Shown piece after piece: positions 1-8,258 of a stretch of 64,000 bases of DNA. Numbering within the stretch: position 1 is the first letter of the stretch; every line of letters starts with the position of its first letter. The DNA comes from Bacteroidaceae bacterium (lineage in GTDB: Bacteria; Bacteroidota; Bacteroidia; Bacteroidales; Bacteroidaceae): positions 1-64,000 of the forward strand of contig JAUUPT010000004.1 in NCBI GenBank assembly GCA_030843315.1. The letters are read 5' to 3'. The notes beneath the pieces were generated by a model that ran no database searches, was not told where the DNA came from, and saw only the letters and a program-made list of their open reading frames with translations. Both the position numbers and the translations under genes were made by a program.

Positions 1-441
1 GTCGGACTTTTGTACGTCTTGGTTGTAGAGTTTGTAAGCTACCGGCATGTTTTCGTCGTTCAATTCATAAACGCTCTTCTTCATGTCTTTGTCGAATGCC
101 TTGTGTGACTGGTTCCAACGAGCGTAAGACATGGTGATTTCATCATCGCCGTATTGGTAGGTCATCTTGAAATATGGTACCCATTCGTCTTTTGCTCCGT
201 CCCACTTGGATGCTTCTTTGCTTGTGAGTCGTTTTTGGTCGTCGTAGGTATATTCGTAGCGGATATGACGATAAAGTTGTCCGCCGTCCTGCTTAAAGAT
301 AGTTTTTGCAACTACTAATTCGTTTTTCACTTCTTCATTGGTGATGAAGTTACTTTCCTGCGCCTTCACTTCTGAATTCATAACGCTTACGATAATCATT
401 GCTACGAATGCAACTGCCTGGAATAAACTTGTAGTTTTCAT
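1..441 (-). CDS. Secreted DUF3836-like protein (3' end cut by window edge)
   Basis: Reading leftward from ATG at 441 gives 147 residues that stay open to the window edge, so the C-terminus is missing. A signal peptide is visible (MKTTSLFQAVAFVAMIIVSV, probable cleavage after KA-Q near residue 28). The mature part is rich in aromatic and charged residues, with repeated patterns such as YEYTYDDQKRL, SKWDGAKDEW and YARWNQSHKAF. This matches my memory of the Bacteroides DUF3836 family of small exported proteins of unknown function. It is transcribed away from the methyltransferase at 897. The family call is moderately sure; the presence of an exported protein is more certain. Confidence 0.7.
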   Translation of the reverse strand, partial: MKTTSLFQAVAFVAMIIVSVMNSEVKAQESNFITNEEVKNELVVAKTIFKQDGGQLYRHIRYEYTYDDQKRLTSKEASKWDGAKDEWVPYFKMTYQYGDDEITMSYARWNQSHKAFDKDMKKSVYELNDENMPVAYKLYNQDVQKSD

Positions 442-660
442 AATCTTTATTTTTTAATTGTTACTGACCTTGTTTTATCATTAGACGCCGGTTAAGATTG
501 GAAAGTTGCATTACTGCTCGTTTTTCTTTTCCGAACGCCTTCGCCTAATAATAATCAATTCCTGTGCCAAAGTAATAATGCATTGATAATCAGTAATAAA
601 TGAGTTTTTGCATCTGTCCGTTATCGGACAGTTGTCCGCTTAAGAACGGACACTTCGACA

Positions 661-769
661 GACACTGGTGTTCATTGTCTTGAACACTGGTGCCTGTCAT
701 GACGAACACTGGTGTTTGTTATGACAAACACTGGTGCCTGTCACGATGGACACTGGCGTCTGTCAAATC
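661..769. repeat. Array of five 22-base ACACTGG units
   Basis: Five head-to-tail units run 661-681, 682-703, 704-725, 726-747 and 748-769; the first is 21 bases and the others 22. Each holds ACACTGG(T/C)G followed by a TGTC- or TGTT-type half. The idealised unit is a palindrome, GACACTGGTGTC extended by TGTC/GACA. There are no unique spacers, so this is not a CRISPR. A clearly related array with the same period lies at 47241-47328. Confidence 0.9.
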
Positions 770-802
770 GGGTATTTCTCTTAAATCTCCTTAACGAAAG
801 CC

Positions 803-831
803 TTGTAAATCACTTTTTATTTGTTATTTTG
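803..831 (+). promoter_or_regulatory. Probable Bacteroides-type promoter for the methyltransferase gene
   Basis: TTG at 803-805 and TTATTTTG at 824-831 are separated by 18 bases. The second box differs from TAnnTTTG at one base. It lies about 65 bases before the ATG at 897. Confidence 0.45.
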
Positions 832-896
832 CACCAAATTTAGGTGTAGTGGGGCCTGTCGATTCGGGTTGCACTTGCTTATTGGCTGAACGTTCG

Positions 897-1799
897 ATGA
901 ATAAATTCACTGTAAAAGCTTGCCCGTTATGTGGTGGGACGCATCTGGAGCGTGCCCTTACTTGCGTAGACCATTATGCCTCGGGCGAAATGTTCCACTT
1001 GTGCCGTTGTCAGGATTGCGGATTCCTTTTCACGCAAGACTTTCCGGTGGAGGCTGAGATAGGACGCTATTACGAAACTCCCGATTATATTTCCCATTCC
1101 GATACGAAGAAAGGAGCGATGAACTCCGTGTACCACTGGGTGCGAAACTACATGCTGGGACGCAAGGCGCGCCTGGTAGCACGTGAGGCGCACCGCAAGG
1201 AAGGCCGCCTGCTGGACATCGGCACCGGAACGGGCTACTTTGCCGATACCATGCAGCGCCGTGGCTGGCAGGTAGAAGCGGTGGAGAAGAACGAACAAGC
1301 CCGCGCCTTTGCCCGAGAGCACTTCAACTTGGACGTAAAGCCCGACACGGCTCTGAAGGATTTTGCTCCCGGCAGCTTCGACGTCATCACCCTGTGGCAC
1401 GTCATGGAGCATCTGCAATCCCTTAACGAAATGTGGGAAACCCTGCACTCCCTGCTCACCGAGAAGGGGGTACTGATTATAGCAGTGCCCAACTGCTCCT
1501 CGTTCGACGCCAAGAAATACGGCGCCTACTGGGCGGCTTACGATGTGCCTCGCCATTTGTGGCACTTCACACCGGGCACCATCCAGCAGTTTGGTTCCAA
1601 GCACGGATTCATCATGGCAGAGCGGCATCCCATGCCTTTCGATGCCTTCTACGTATCTATGCTGACGGAGAAGCACATGAGGCATTCGTGCACCTTCCTC
1701 CGGGGAATGATTACCGGTGCGATGGCATGGCTCAGTGCATTGGTGAAGAAGGAACGGAGCAGTTCGATGATTTATGTGTTCAGGAAGAAGCAGAAATAG
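897..1799 (+). CDS. Class I SAM-dependent methyltransferase with N-terminal zinc ribbon
   Basis: The protein has 300 residues from ATG 897; an upstream in-frame GTG at 849 would add 16 unremarkable residues and is not preferred. The N-terminus has two CxxC pairs (C9/C12 and C38/C41) that should bind zinc. A Rossmann SAM-binding motif LLDIGTGTGYF follows near residues 104-114, then an acidic strand end (VEAVEKNE) and FDVITLWHVMEHL, typical of the Methyltransf_11/23 group. The zinc-ribbon plus methyltransferase layout occurs in small-molecule and sugar C- or O-methyltransferases; the substrate cannot be told. It is followed by ftsX after about 50 bases on the same strand. Confidence 0.85.
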   Translation: MNKFTVKACPLCGGTHLERALTCVDHYASGEMFHLCRCQDCGFLFTQDFPVEAEIGRYYETPDYISHSDTKKGAMNSVYHWVRNYMLGRKARLVAREAHRKEGRLLDIGTGTGYFADTMQRRGWQVEAVEKNEQARAFAREHFNLDVKPDTALKDFAPGSFDVITLWHVMEHLQSLNEMWETLHSLLTEKGVLIIAVPNCSSFDAKKYGAYWAAYDVPRHLWHFTPGTIQQFGSKHGFIMAERHPMPFDAFYVSMLTEKHMRHSCTFLRGMITGAMAWLSALVKKERSSSMIYVFRKKQK

Positions 1800-1852
1800 G
1801 GTGGGGTGATAAAGCGATAGAGTGATAAAGTGGTAAATGATTAATAAAGCGG

Positions 1853-2734
1853 ATGAAAGCGAAAGGTAAAAACAACTCGGTATCTTATTTCGATATGCAG
1901 TTCATTACGTCCAGCATCAGCACGACGTTGGTGTTGCTGCTGCTGGGAATGGTCGTATTCTTCGTATTGGCGGCGCATAACCTTTCGGTGTACGTGAAGG
2001 AGAACATCAACTTTTCCGTACTCATCAGCGACGACATGAAGGAGAGCGATATTCTGAAGCTGCAAAAGAAGCTCGATAAAGAAGTCTTTGTGAAGCAGAC
2101 CGAATACATCTCCAAGAAGCAGGCCCTCCGCGAGCAGACCGAGGCGATGGGTACAGACCCGCAGGAATTCCTCGGCTATAATCCCTTCACCGCCTCTATC
2201 GAAATAAAACTGCATTCGGACTATGCCAACTCCGACAGCATAGCCAAGATAGAGAAACTGATCAAGAAGAATACCAATATTCAGGAAGTGCTTTATCAGA
2301 AAGACCTGATAGATGCCGTGAACGATAATATCCGCAACATCAGCCTGTGGCTGCTGAGTCTGGCAGTGATACTGACGTTTATCTCCTTTGCGCTGATAAA
2401 CAACACGATCCGCCTTGCCATCTACTCCAAACGTTTCCTTATCCATACGATGAAACTGGTGGGGGCGAGCTGGAGTTTTATCCGTCGCCCGTTCCTGCGG
2501 CGCAACTTGTGGATTGGTGTATTGGCAGGCGTTATAGCCGACGGCATTTTGTGGGCATCCGCCTACTGGCTGGTGTCCTATGAGCCGGAGCTTGTCAGGG
2601 TGATTACTTCGGAGGTGATGGTACTGGTATCGGTATCCGTGCTGGTGTTTGGCATGATTATCACTTGGTTGTGTGCACTGCTTTCCATCAACAAGTATTT
2701 GAAGATGAAGGCGAGTACACTATACTATATATAA
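1853..2734 (+). CDS. ftsX: Cell-division ABC-transporter-like protein FtsX
   Basis: This 293-residue protein has the FtsX plan: a short cytoplasmic N-terminus, a first membrane helix (about 22-42), a periplasmic domain of about 120 residues (NFSVLISDDMKESDI onward), then three membrane helices near 168-190, 215-240 and 255-280. The phrase LVGASWSFIRRPFLRRN is the conserved FtsX signature after the second helix. With the ATPase FtsE (not in this window) FtsX controls septal cell-wall hydrolases. The order ftsX, DUF3098, uppP, truB, queA is a common Bacteroidales cluster. Confidence 0.93.
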   Translation: MKAKGKNNSVSYFDMQFITSSISTTLVLLLLGMVVFFVLAAHNLSVYVKENINFSVLISDDMKESDILKLQKKLDKEVFVKQTEYISKKQALREQTEAMGTDPQEFLGYNPFTASIEIKLHSDYANSDSIAKIEKLIKKNTNIQEVLYQKDLIDAVNDNIRNISLWLLSLAVILTFISFALINNTIRLAIYSKRFLIHTMKLVGASWSFIRRPFLRRNLWIGVLAGVIADGILWASAYWLVSYEPELVRVITSEVMVLVSVSVLVFGMIITWLCALLSINKYLKMKASTLYYI

Positions 2735-2791
2735 GAACCCGACTCCTTGAAGGGTGATTTTGATTTGGATAATTTAAATAGAAATATACAG

Positions 2792-3028
2792 ATGAGTAAA
2801 CAGAAATTCGCTTTTGATAAGACCAACTTCATCCTGCTCGCTATCGGCATGGCAGTGGTAATCATTGGTTTTCTTCTGATGACCGGCCCTGCGTCCACCC
2901 CGACGACCTTCGAACCGGACATCTTTAGTGTGAGACGCATCAAGGTAGCTCCGGTGGTTTGTTTGCTGGGCTTTGTATTCATGATATATGCCGTGCTTCG
3001 CAAGCCCAAAGTGGACAAAGCGGAGTAA
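2792..3028 (+). CDS. DUF3098 small membrane protein
   Basis: The 78-residue protein begins at ATG 2792 (MSKQKFAFDKTNF); a longer reading from TTG 2747 lacks support. Two membrane helices are visible (LLAIGMAVVIIGFLLMTG, and VAPVVCLLGFVFMIYAVL), joined by a short loop ending FSVRRIKVAP. This matches the DUF3098 family found between ftsX and uppP in Bacteroidales. Function is unknown; the location suggests an envelope or division role. Confidence 0.85.
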   Translation: MSKQKFAFDKTNFILLAIGMAVVIIGFLLMTGPASTPTTFEPDIFSVRRIKVAPVVCLLGFVFMIYAVLRKPKVDKAE

Positions 3029-3055
3029 TCGCATCACCCTAATCATTAAATAAGA

Positions 3056-3847
3056 ATGGATTGGATTGAAGCGCTTATCCTTGGGCTTATTCAAGGACTG
3101 ACGGAGTATTTGCCGGTGAGCAGTAGCGGACACCTCGCTATCGGTTCGGCATTGTTCGGTATAGAAGGAGAGGAGAACCTGGCTTTCACGATTGTAGTCC
3201 ATGTGGCTACGGTGTTCAGTACGCTGGTGATACTTTGGAAAGAGATTGACTGGATCTTCAAGGGGCTGTTCAAGTGGCAGATGAACGAAGAGACGCGATA
3301 TGTCATCAACATCCTGATATCCATGATACCGGTAGGCATTGTGGGTGTGTTCTTTAAAGACAAGGTGGAAGCTATCTTCGGTTCGGGACTCGTCATTGTG
3401 GGCTGCTGCCTGCTGCTGACGGCGGTACTGCTGGCTTTCTCCTATTATTATAAGCCGAAACAGAAAGAGAATATCTCGATGAAGGATGCTTTCATTATCG
3501 GCTTGGCACAGGCTTGTGCAGTGCTTCCGGGGCTTTCCCGTTCGGGCAGCACCATTGCCACCGGCTTGTTGCTGGGCGACAATAAGGCAAAGTTGGCGCA
3601 GTTCTCTTTCCTCATGGTGATACCTCCCATCCTGGGCGAGGCATTGCTGGATGCCATGAAGATGATGAAGGGCGAAAACATTGCAGGCGATATCCCGACG
3701 CTTTCGCTGGTAGTGGGCTTCCTCGCTGCTTTCGTTTCGGGCTGCCTGGCTTGCAAGTGGATGATAAACATTGTGAAGAAGGGGAAGTTGATTTACTTCG
3801 CCATCTACTGTGCGATAGCAGGTATAGTGACATTGATATTAAGCTAA
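3056..3847 (+). CDS. uppP: Undecaprenyl-diphosphatase UppP (BacA)
   Basis: The 263-residue polytopic membrane protein dephosphorylates undecaprenyl diphosphate, recycling the lipid carrier for peptidoglycan and other surface glycans. Both family signatures are present: GLTEYLPVSSSGHL near residue 14 and LPGLSRSGSTIATGLL near 160. The length is normal. It lies 27 bases after the DUF3098 gene, and its stop codon touches the left arm of an inverted-repeat element (3847-3990). Confidence 0.95.
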   Translation: MDWIEALILGLIQGLTEYLPVSSSGHLAIGSALFGIEGEENLAFTIVVHVATVFSTLVILWKEIDWIFKGLFKWQMNEETRYVINILISMIPVGIVGVFFKDKVEAIFGSGLVIVGCCLLLTAVLLAFSYYYKPKQKENISMKDAFIIGLAQACAVLPGLSRSGSTIATGLLLGDNKAKLAQFSFLMVIPPILGEALLDAMKMMKGENIAGDIPTLSLVVGFLAAFVSGCLACKWMINIVKKGKLIYFAIYCAIAGIVTLILS

Positions 3848-3990
3848 AGCCTCTCCCCCAACCCCTCCCCCGTAGGGAGGGGAGGCGGAAGTTACTCTTG
3901 CTGTTTTTGAAGGGTAAATTTATGGAGAGGATTGATAATTATAGTATTTTAATTCCCCTCCCTACGGGGGAGGGGTTAGGGGAGAGGCTT
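3847..3990. repeat. MITE-like element with 36-base terminal inverted repeats
   Basis: The left arm (3847-3882) and right arm (3955-3990) are inverted copies with one mismatch over 36 bases; the core is CCCCTCCCCCGTAGGGAGGG, itself partly palindromic. The 72-base centre is AT-rich and has no gene. The right arm ends at the base before the truB start codon, and the left arm overlaps the last base of the uppP stop. Confidence 0.85.
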
Positions 3991-4698
3991 ATGAATTTTA
4001 AAGAAGGAGAAGTACTCTACTTCAATAAACCGCTGGGTTGGACTTCGTTCAAGGTCGTGGGGCATGCGCGTTACCACATCTGCCGGCGGATAGGAGTAAA
4101 GAAATTGAAAGTAGGCCATGCCGGCACGCTCGACCCGCTCGCTACGGGTGTGATGATAGTATGCACGGGCAAGGCCACCAAACGGATAGAAGAGTTTCAG
4201 TATCATACCAAGGAATACGTCGCCACCATTCAGTTGGGCGCCACCACCCCTTCCTACGACCTGGAACACGAGATAGATGCCACCTATCCCACCGGGCACA
4301 TCACCCGCGAGTTGGTGGAAGAGACCTTGGCGAAGTTTGTAGGCGAGATACAGCAAGTGCCGCCCGCCTTCTCCGCCTGCATGGTGAACGGCAAACGTGC
4401 CTACGACCTCGCCCGCAAGGGAGAAGAAGTGGAACTGAAGCCCAAGTTGCTGGTGATTGATGAAATAGAGCTGCTGGAATGCAACCTGCCCGAGATTAAA
4501 GTCCGCGTGGTGTGCAGCAAAGGCACCTACATCCGTGCCTTGGCACGCGACATCGGCGAGGCCCTGAACAGCGGCGCCCACCTCACCGCCCTGGAACGTA
4601 CCCGCGTGGGCAGCGTCCGCATAGAAGACTGCCTGAACCCGCTCGACTTTAAAGAGTGGGTAGACGCGCAGGAGATAGAAACAGAAGAAGATAAATAA
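3991..4698 (+). CDS. truB: tRNA pseudouridine-55 synthase TruB
   Basis: The 235-residue enzyme makes pseudouridine 55 in the T-loop of tRNAs. The catalytic motif GHAGTLDPLATG places the nucleophile at D48, as in E. coli. Further signatures are STYID-like SKGTYIRALARDIGE near residue 173 and the N-terminal FNKPLGWTSF. The reading frame is open upstream to 3751, but that stretch only translates the inverted-repeat element and the end of uppP, so ATG 3991 is chosen. It is followed by queA after 20 bases. Confidence 0.93.
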   Translation: MNFKEGEVLYFNKPLGWTSFKVVGHARYHICRRIGVKKLKVGHAGTLDPLATGVMIVCTGKATKRIEEFQYHTKEYVATIQLGATTPSYDLEHEIDATYPTGHITRELVEETLAKFVGEIQQVPPAFSACMVNGKRAYDLARKGEEVELKPKLLVIDEIELLECNLPEIKVRVVCSKGTYIRALARDIGEALNSGAHLTALERTRVGSVRIEDCLNPLDFKEWVDAQEIETEEDK

Positions 4699-4718
4699 CA
4701 TTTAAAGAAAGAATAGAT

Positions 4719-5819
4719 ATGAAACTGTCGCAATTTAAATTCAAGCTTCCCGAAGAGAAGATAGCTTTGCACCCTACAAAGTACAGAGATGAATCGCGCC
4801 TGATGGTGCTTCACAGAAAAACGGGTGAAATCGAGCACAAGATGTTCAAGGACATCCTGGAGTACTTCGACGACAAAGATGTGTTTATCTTCAACGACAC
4901 CAAGGTGTTCCCCGCCCGCCTCTACGGCAACAAGGAGAAGACCGGTGCGCGTATCGAAGTATTCTTGCTGCGCGAGCTGAATGAAGAGCTTCGGTTGTGG
5001 GACGTGCTGGTAGACCCTGCCCGTAAGATCCGTATCGGCAACAAACTCTACTTCGGCGACGACGACTCGATGGTAGCCGAAGTGATAGACAACACCACTT
5101 CCCGCGGTCGTACCCTTCGTTTCCTTTACGACGGACCGCACGACGAGTTCAAGAAAGCCCTCTATGCCCTGGGCGAAACCCCGCTGCCGCATAGCATTAT
5201 CAACCGTCCGGTAGAGGATGAAGATGCAGAGCGATTCCAGTCCATCTTTGCCCGTAACGAAGGTGCCGTAACTGCGCCTACCGCCAGCCTGCACTTCAGC
5301 CGCGAGCTGATGAAGCGTATGGAAATCAAAGGTATCGACTTCGCCTACATCACCCTGCATGCCGGCTTGGGCAACTTCCGCGACATTGACGTAGAAGACC
5401 TCACGAAGCACAAGACCGACTCCGAGCAGATGATTGTCAGCCCCGAAGCCGTGAAGATAGTGAACCATGCCAAGGATACGAACAAGCAGGTTTGTGCCGT
5501 AGGTACCACCGTGATGCGTGCCATTGAGAGCACCGTCAGCACCGACGGCCACCTGAAGGAGTACGAAGGCTGGACGAACAAGTTCATCTTCCCGCCCTAC
5601 GACTTCACCGTTGCCAACTCCATGATCTCCAACTTCCACATGCCGCTCAGCACCCTGCTGATGATTGTAGCTGCCTTCGGCGGTTACGAGCAAGTGATGG
5701 GGGCCTACGACGTGGCGTTGCAGGAAGGATACCGCTTCGGTACGTATGGAGATGCGATGCTGATTACGGACCGCCCCTTAAAGAAAGAGGGGGATACTGA
5801 CGCTAAAGATATAAAGTAA
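4719..5819 (+). CDS. queA: S-adenosylmethionine:tRNA ribosyltransferase-isomerase QueA
   Basis: QueA moves the ribosyl part of SAM onto preQ1 in tRNA to form epoxyqueuosine. The 366-residue length is slightly above the usual 340-350. Signatures include IFNDTKVFPARLYG near residue 57, FQSIFARNEGAVTAPTASLHF near 175-195 (the family's YQTVYA-G-AAPTAGLHF region) and ITLHAGLGNF. The C-terminal 15 residues are a charged tail. It sits between truB and folK in a same-strand run. Confidence 0.94.
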   Translation: MKLSQFKFKLPEEKIALHPTKYRDESRLMVLHRKTGEIEHKMFKDILEYFDDKDVFIFNDTKVFPARLYGNKEKTGARIEVFLLRELNEELRLWDVLVDPARKIRIGNKLYFGDDDSMVAEVIDNTTSRGRTLRFLYDGPHDEFKKALYALGETPLPHSIINRPVEDEDAERFQSIFARNEGAVTAPTASLHFSRELMKRMEIKGIDFAYITLHAGLGNFRDIDVEDLTKHKTDSEQMIVSPEAVKIVNHAKDTNKQVCAVGTTVMRAIESTVSTDGHLKEYEGWTNKFIFPPYDFTVANSMISNFHMPLSTLLMIVAAFGGYEQVMGAYDVALQEGYRFGTYGDAMLITDRPLKKEGDTDAKDIK

Positions 5820-5854
5820 AACTATTTTCCTTCCCTTTTAGGGGAACGAGGGAT

Positions 5855-6319
5855 ATGCACATTTATTTCAGTCTTGGAACCAATCTCGGCAATAAGGAGC
5901 AGAACCTCCGCACTGCCGTTCAGAAGATAGAAGAGCGAATAGGGAAAGCGATTTCCCTATCCGCTTTTTATGCTACCGCCCCTTGGGGCTTTACTTCCGA
6001 GAATACCTTCCTCAATGCCGCCCTCTGTGTGGAAACTTCCCTACTGCCTTTGGATATTCTCGAAATAACGAAAGAGATAGAGCGCGAAATGGGGCGTACC
6101 CATAAGTCGGCGGGTGGTGTGTACAGCGACCGCCCGATAGACATCGACCTGCTTCTCGCCTTCCGCGACGACGGAACACCCGTCCTGCTCGATACCCCCG
6201 AACTGAGACTCCCCCATCCGCTGATGCACGAGCGCGATTTCGTGATGCGCCCGCTGGCTGAGATTGCTCCCGACGAGGTGCATCCGCTATTTAGAAAGAC
6301 AATAAGAGAATTATTATAG
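5855..6319 (+). CDS. folK: 2-amino-4-hydroxy-6-hydroxymethyldihydropteridine pyrophosphokinase FolK
   Basis: FolK transfers pyrophosphate from ATP to the pterin in folate synthesis. The 154 residues include the N-terminal SLGTNLGNKEQNL, the substrate-loop phrase FYATAPWGF, and the metal-binding signature DRPIDIDLLLA near residue 92-103, followed by LPHPLMHERDFVMRPLAEI. Length and all motifs are normal. It lies 35 bases after queA. Confidence 0.94.
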   Translation: MHIYFSLGTNLGNKEQNLRTAVQKIEERIGKAISLSAFYATAPWGFTSENTFLNAALCVETSLLPLDILEITKEIEREMGRTHKSAGGVYSDRPIDIDLLLAFRDDGTPVLLDTPELRLPHPLMHERDFVMRPLAEIAPDEVHPLFRKTIRELL

Positions 6320-6360
6320 AAAATATCATATCTTTGCTTCGTTAAACAACCCTTAGTCTA

Positions 6361-7980
6361 ATGTCCAGATATTCTATTTCTATTTTATTCCTTTTCTGTA
6401 TTTGTTCCGGCGCGTTTGCCACGAACAAGGCGGATGATGATGTCTTGCTTCTGAAGCTGGATAAGATGATAGAACACCGTGCCGTCTACCAGGAGCAGGT
6501 AGAAAAAGAGATAGCCGACCTTCGCCGTACCCTGAGCTATGCTGAAGACGACAAACTCCGGTTCGACATCTTGGGTAATTTGTTTACCAAATACCGCTCG
6601 TTCCGCATTGATACCGCCATGATTATTGCCAAAGAAAGGCTCCAACTGGCAGAGTCGCTGGGAGACGAGAAGTCCCTCAACGAAGGACTGATGAACATGG
6701 CGGACGTAATGAACAAGATAGGCAAGCACGAAAACGCGCTGACGGTGCTCGACAAAGTGAGGCATTCCGAAGCCACAAAGACCGATACCTATTTCTATTA
6801 CCTCTACCACACTACCTACCTGTCGTGCTATAACGACGAGATAGACCCTTCCAAAAAGCAATTCTTCCAGGAAAAGATAAAAGCCTATAAGGACACCCTT
6901 ATCGCCATCAGCGAACCGCATACTTCGAGCTACATCACCAATAAGTGCGGCCGGCTGAGTATGTCGGGAAAGTGGGACGAAGCCATCGGCCTGCTAAAAG
7001 ACTACTACGAGCAAAGTGCCGAGGACAATACCGACAAGGCCCGCATGGAGTACCTCCTTGCCGAACTATACCTGGGAAAGCAAGACCTGCAACAGGCAAA
7101 GCACTATCTTATCCTGGCTTCCATTACCGATATCTCCAATGCCAAGAAGGTGTATATGTCGTTGCAACGCCTGGCGATACTCCTCTTCCAGGAAGGCGAC
7201 ATCGCCCGCGCCTACAACTACATATCCTGTTCGCTCGAAGACGTGAACTTCGGCAAGGCACGCTACCGCATTGTCGACATCGCCGAGTACCTGCCCATCA
7301 TCAAAGCTGCCAACGACGCCCGCGTCAAGGCGGACGAGCGCCGGGTTCTGCTGTTTCTTATCGTTCTCTCGGTACTGGTCATCACGCTGATTGCCGCCTT
7401 CTTCTTCATCCGTAAGAAGAACACCAAACTGCTGAAGATAAAGCAATCCCTCGCCGCGCAGAACCAGCGCCTGCAAGACATGGCCGAGAACCTGACCCGC
7501 ATGAACGGGCAGATTCAGGAGTCCAACCATATCAAGGAAGAATACATCGGATTGCTGTTCAACATCTGTTCCGAGTACATCTACAAGCAAGAGAACCAGC
7601 GGAAAGCCCTCTTGAAGATTACGAATACAGGCTCCATGGCGGATATCTCGAAGTTGCTCCATGCCCAGTCGTCCACTTCGGAAGACTTCAAGCTCTTCAT
7701 CAATAAGTTCGATACCATCTTCCTCTCCATCTTCCCCGATTTCGTAGAGTCGTTCAATGCCCTGCTGAAAGAGGAAGAACGCGTGCAGGTGAAGGAAGGC
7801 GAACTGCTGACTCCCGAACTGCGAATCTATGCCCTCATCCGCCTGGGCATTAACGACAATTCCAAGATTGCCAATTTCCTTCATTACTCACTCCAAACGG
7901 TCTACAATTATCGGATGAAAATGCGGAACAAGGCCATCATTCCGGGCAAAGATCTGGCTCTTCAGGTGCAAAAACTGTAG
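6361..7980 (+). CDS. Membrane-anchored TPR sensor with C-terminal helix-turn-helix (DUF6377-type)
   Basis: The 539-residue protein has a signal peptide (MSRYSISILFLFCICSGAFA), a helical periplasmic region of TPR-like repeats to about residue 320, one membrane helix near 327-348 (VLLFLIVLSVLVITLIAAFF), and a cytoplasmic coiled coil. It ends in a helix-turn-helix segment near 483-527 (TPELRIYALIRLGINDN, then TVYNYRMKMRNKA). This is the layout of the Bacteroides DUF6377 regulators, which appear to bind DNA directly from the membrane. It stands upstream of and co-oriented with the SusC/SusD/phosphatase operon, its probable target. A second regulator of the same plan lies at 24595-26232. Confidence 0.8.
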   Translation: MSRYSISILFLFCICSGAFATNKADDDVLLLKLDKMIEHRAVYQEQVEKEIADLRRTLSYAEDDKLRFDILGNLFTKYRSFRIDTAMIIAKERLQLAESLGDEKSLNEGLMNMADVMNKIGKHENALTVLDKVRHSEATKTDTYFYYLYHTTYLSCYNDEIDPSKKQFFQEKIKAYKDTLIAISEPHTSSYITNKCGRLSMSGKWDEAIGLLKDYYEQSAEDNTDKARMEYLLAELYLGKQDLQQAKHYLILASITDISNAKKVYMSLQRLAILLFQEGDIARAYNYISCSLEDVNFGKARYRIVDIAEYLPIIKAANDARVKADERRVLLFLIVLSVLVITLIAAFFFIRKKNTKLLKIKQSLAAQNQRLQDMAENLTRMNGQIQESNHIKEEYIGLLFNICSEYIYKQENQRKALLKITNTGSMADISKLLHAQSSTSEDFKLFINKFDTIFLSIFPDFVESFNALLKEEERVQVKEGELLTPELRIYALIRLGINDNSKIANFLHYSLQTVYNYRMKMRNKAIIPGKDLALQVQKL

Positions 7981-8120
7981 TTTTGCACTTCCTCTGCCCT
8001 TACTTTTCTTTTTTTATACGTTGATGTCAATTATCTGATAAGTAGAGGCTTACATTCTTTTGTCATCTTACTTTTCTTACTTTTTCATCATGCGGGCTTT
8101 TCTTGCACTACCCTTACCGT

Positions 8121-8128
8121 TACTTTTG
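8121..8128 (+). promoter_or_regulatory. Possible -7 box for the SusC operon
   Basis: TACTTTTG fits TAnnTTTG. No well-spaced TTG is present (nearest at 8103-8105, 15 bases away), so this is tentative. Confidence 0.35.
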
Positions 8129-8192
8129 CTTCCGTTGTTATACTTAAATATTAACTAACGTCAGTTCGATGAGTTCTAAACTCCCTTGCGGT

Positions 8193-8258
8193 GCATCTAT
8201 AGATGCAGCGTGGTGGATATATAGATGCAGCGCGGCGGATCTATAGATGCAGCACGAC
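8193..8258. repeat. Array of three 22-base CTATAG units (locus A)
   Basis: The units are 8193-8214, 8215-8236 and 8237-8258, with a decayed fourth from 8259. Each contains TCTATAGATGCAGC or TATATAGATGCAGC followed by GC-rich bases; the first carries the perfect palindrome GCATCTATAGATGC. Related arrays with the same period lie at 30589-30654 and 57353-57418. Confidence 0.88.

Larger units (their letters stand above)
442..896. other. Divergent intergenic region, 455 bases
   Basis: No convincing gene is seen. The region holds two short hairpins near 614-631 and 634-653 (tgtccg/cggaca stems), the 22-base repeat array at 661-769, and a likely promoter at 803-831 for the rightward methyltransferase gene. 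The leftward DUF3836 gene must also start here, but its promoter is not clear. Confidence 0.7.

Noticed and set aside
661..769. Possible CRISPR array
   Set aside because: The repeats are directly contiguous with no unique spacers, and no cas genes are in the window. The same holds for the CTATAG arrays.
3751..3990. N-terminal extension of TruB
   Set aside because: It overlaps the end of uppP and the inverted-repeat element; the family start is at 3991, which puts the catalytic aspartate at D48.
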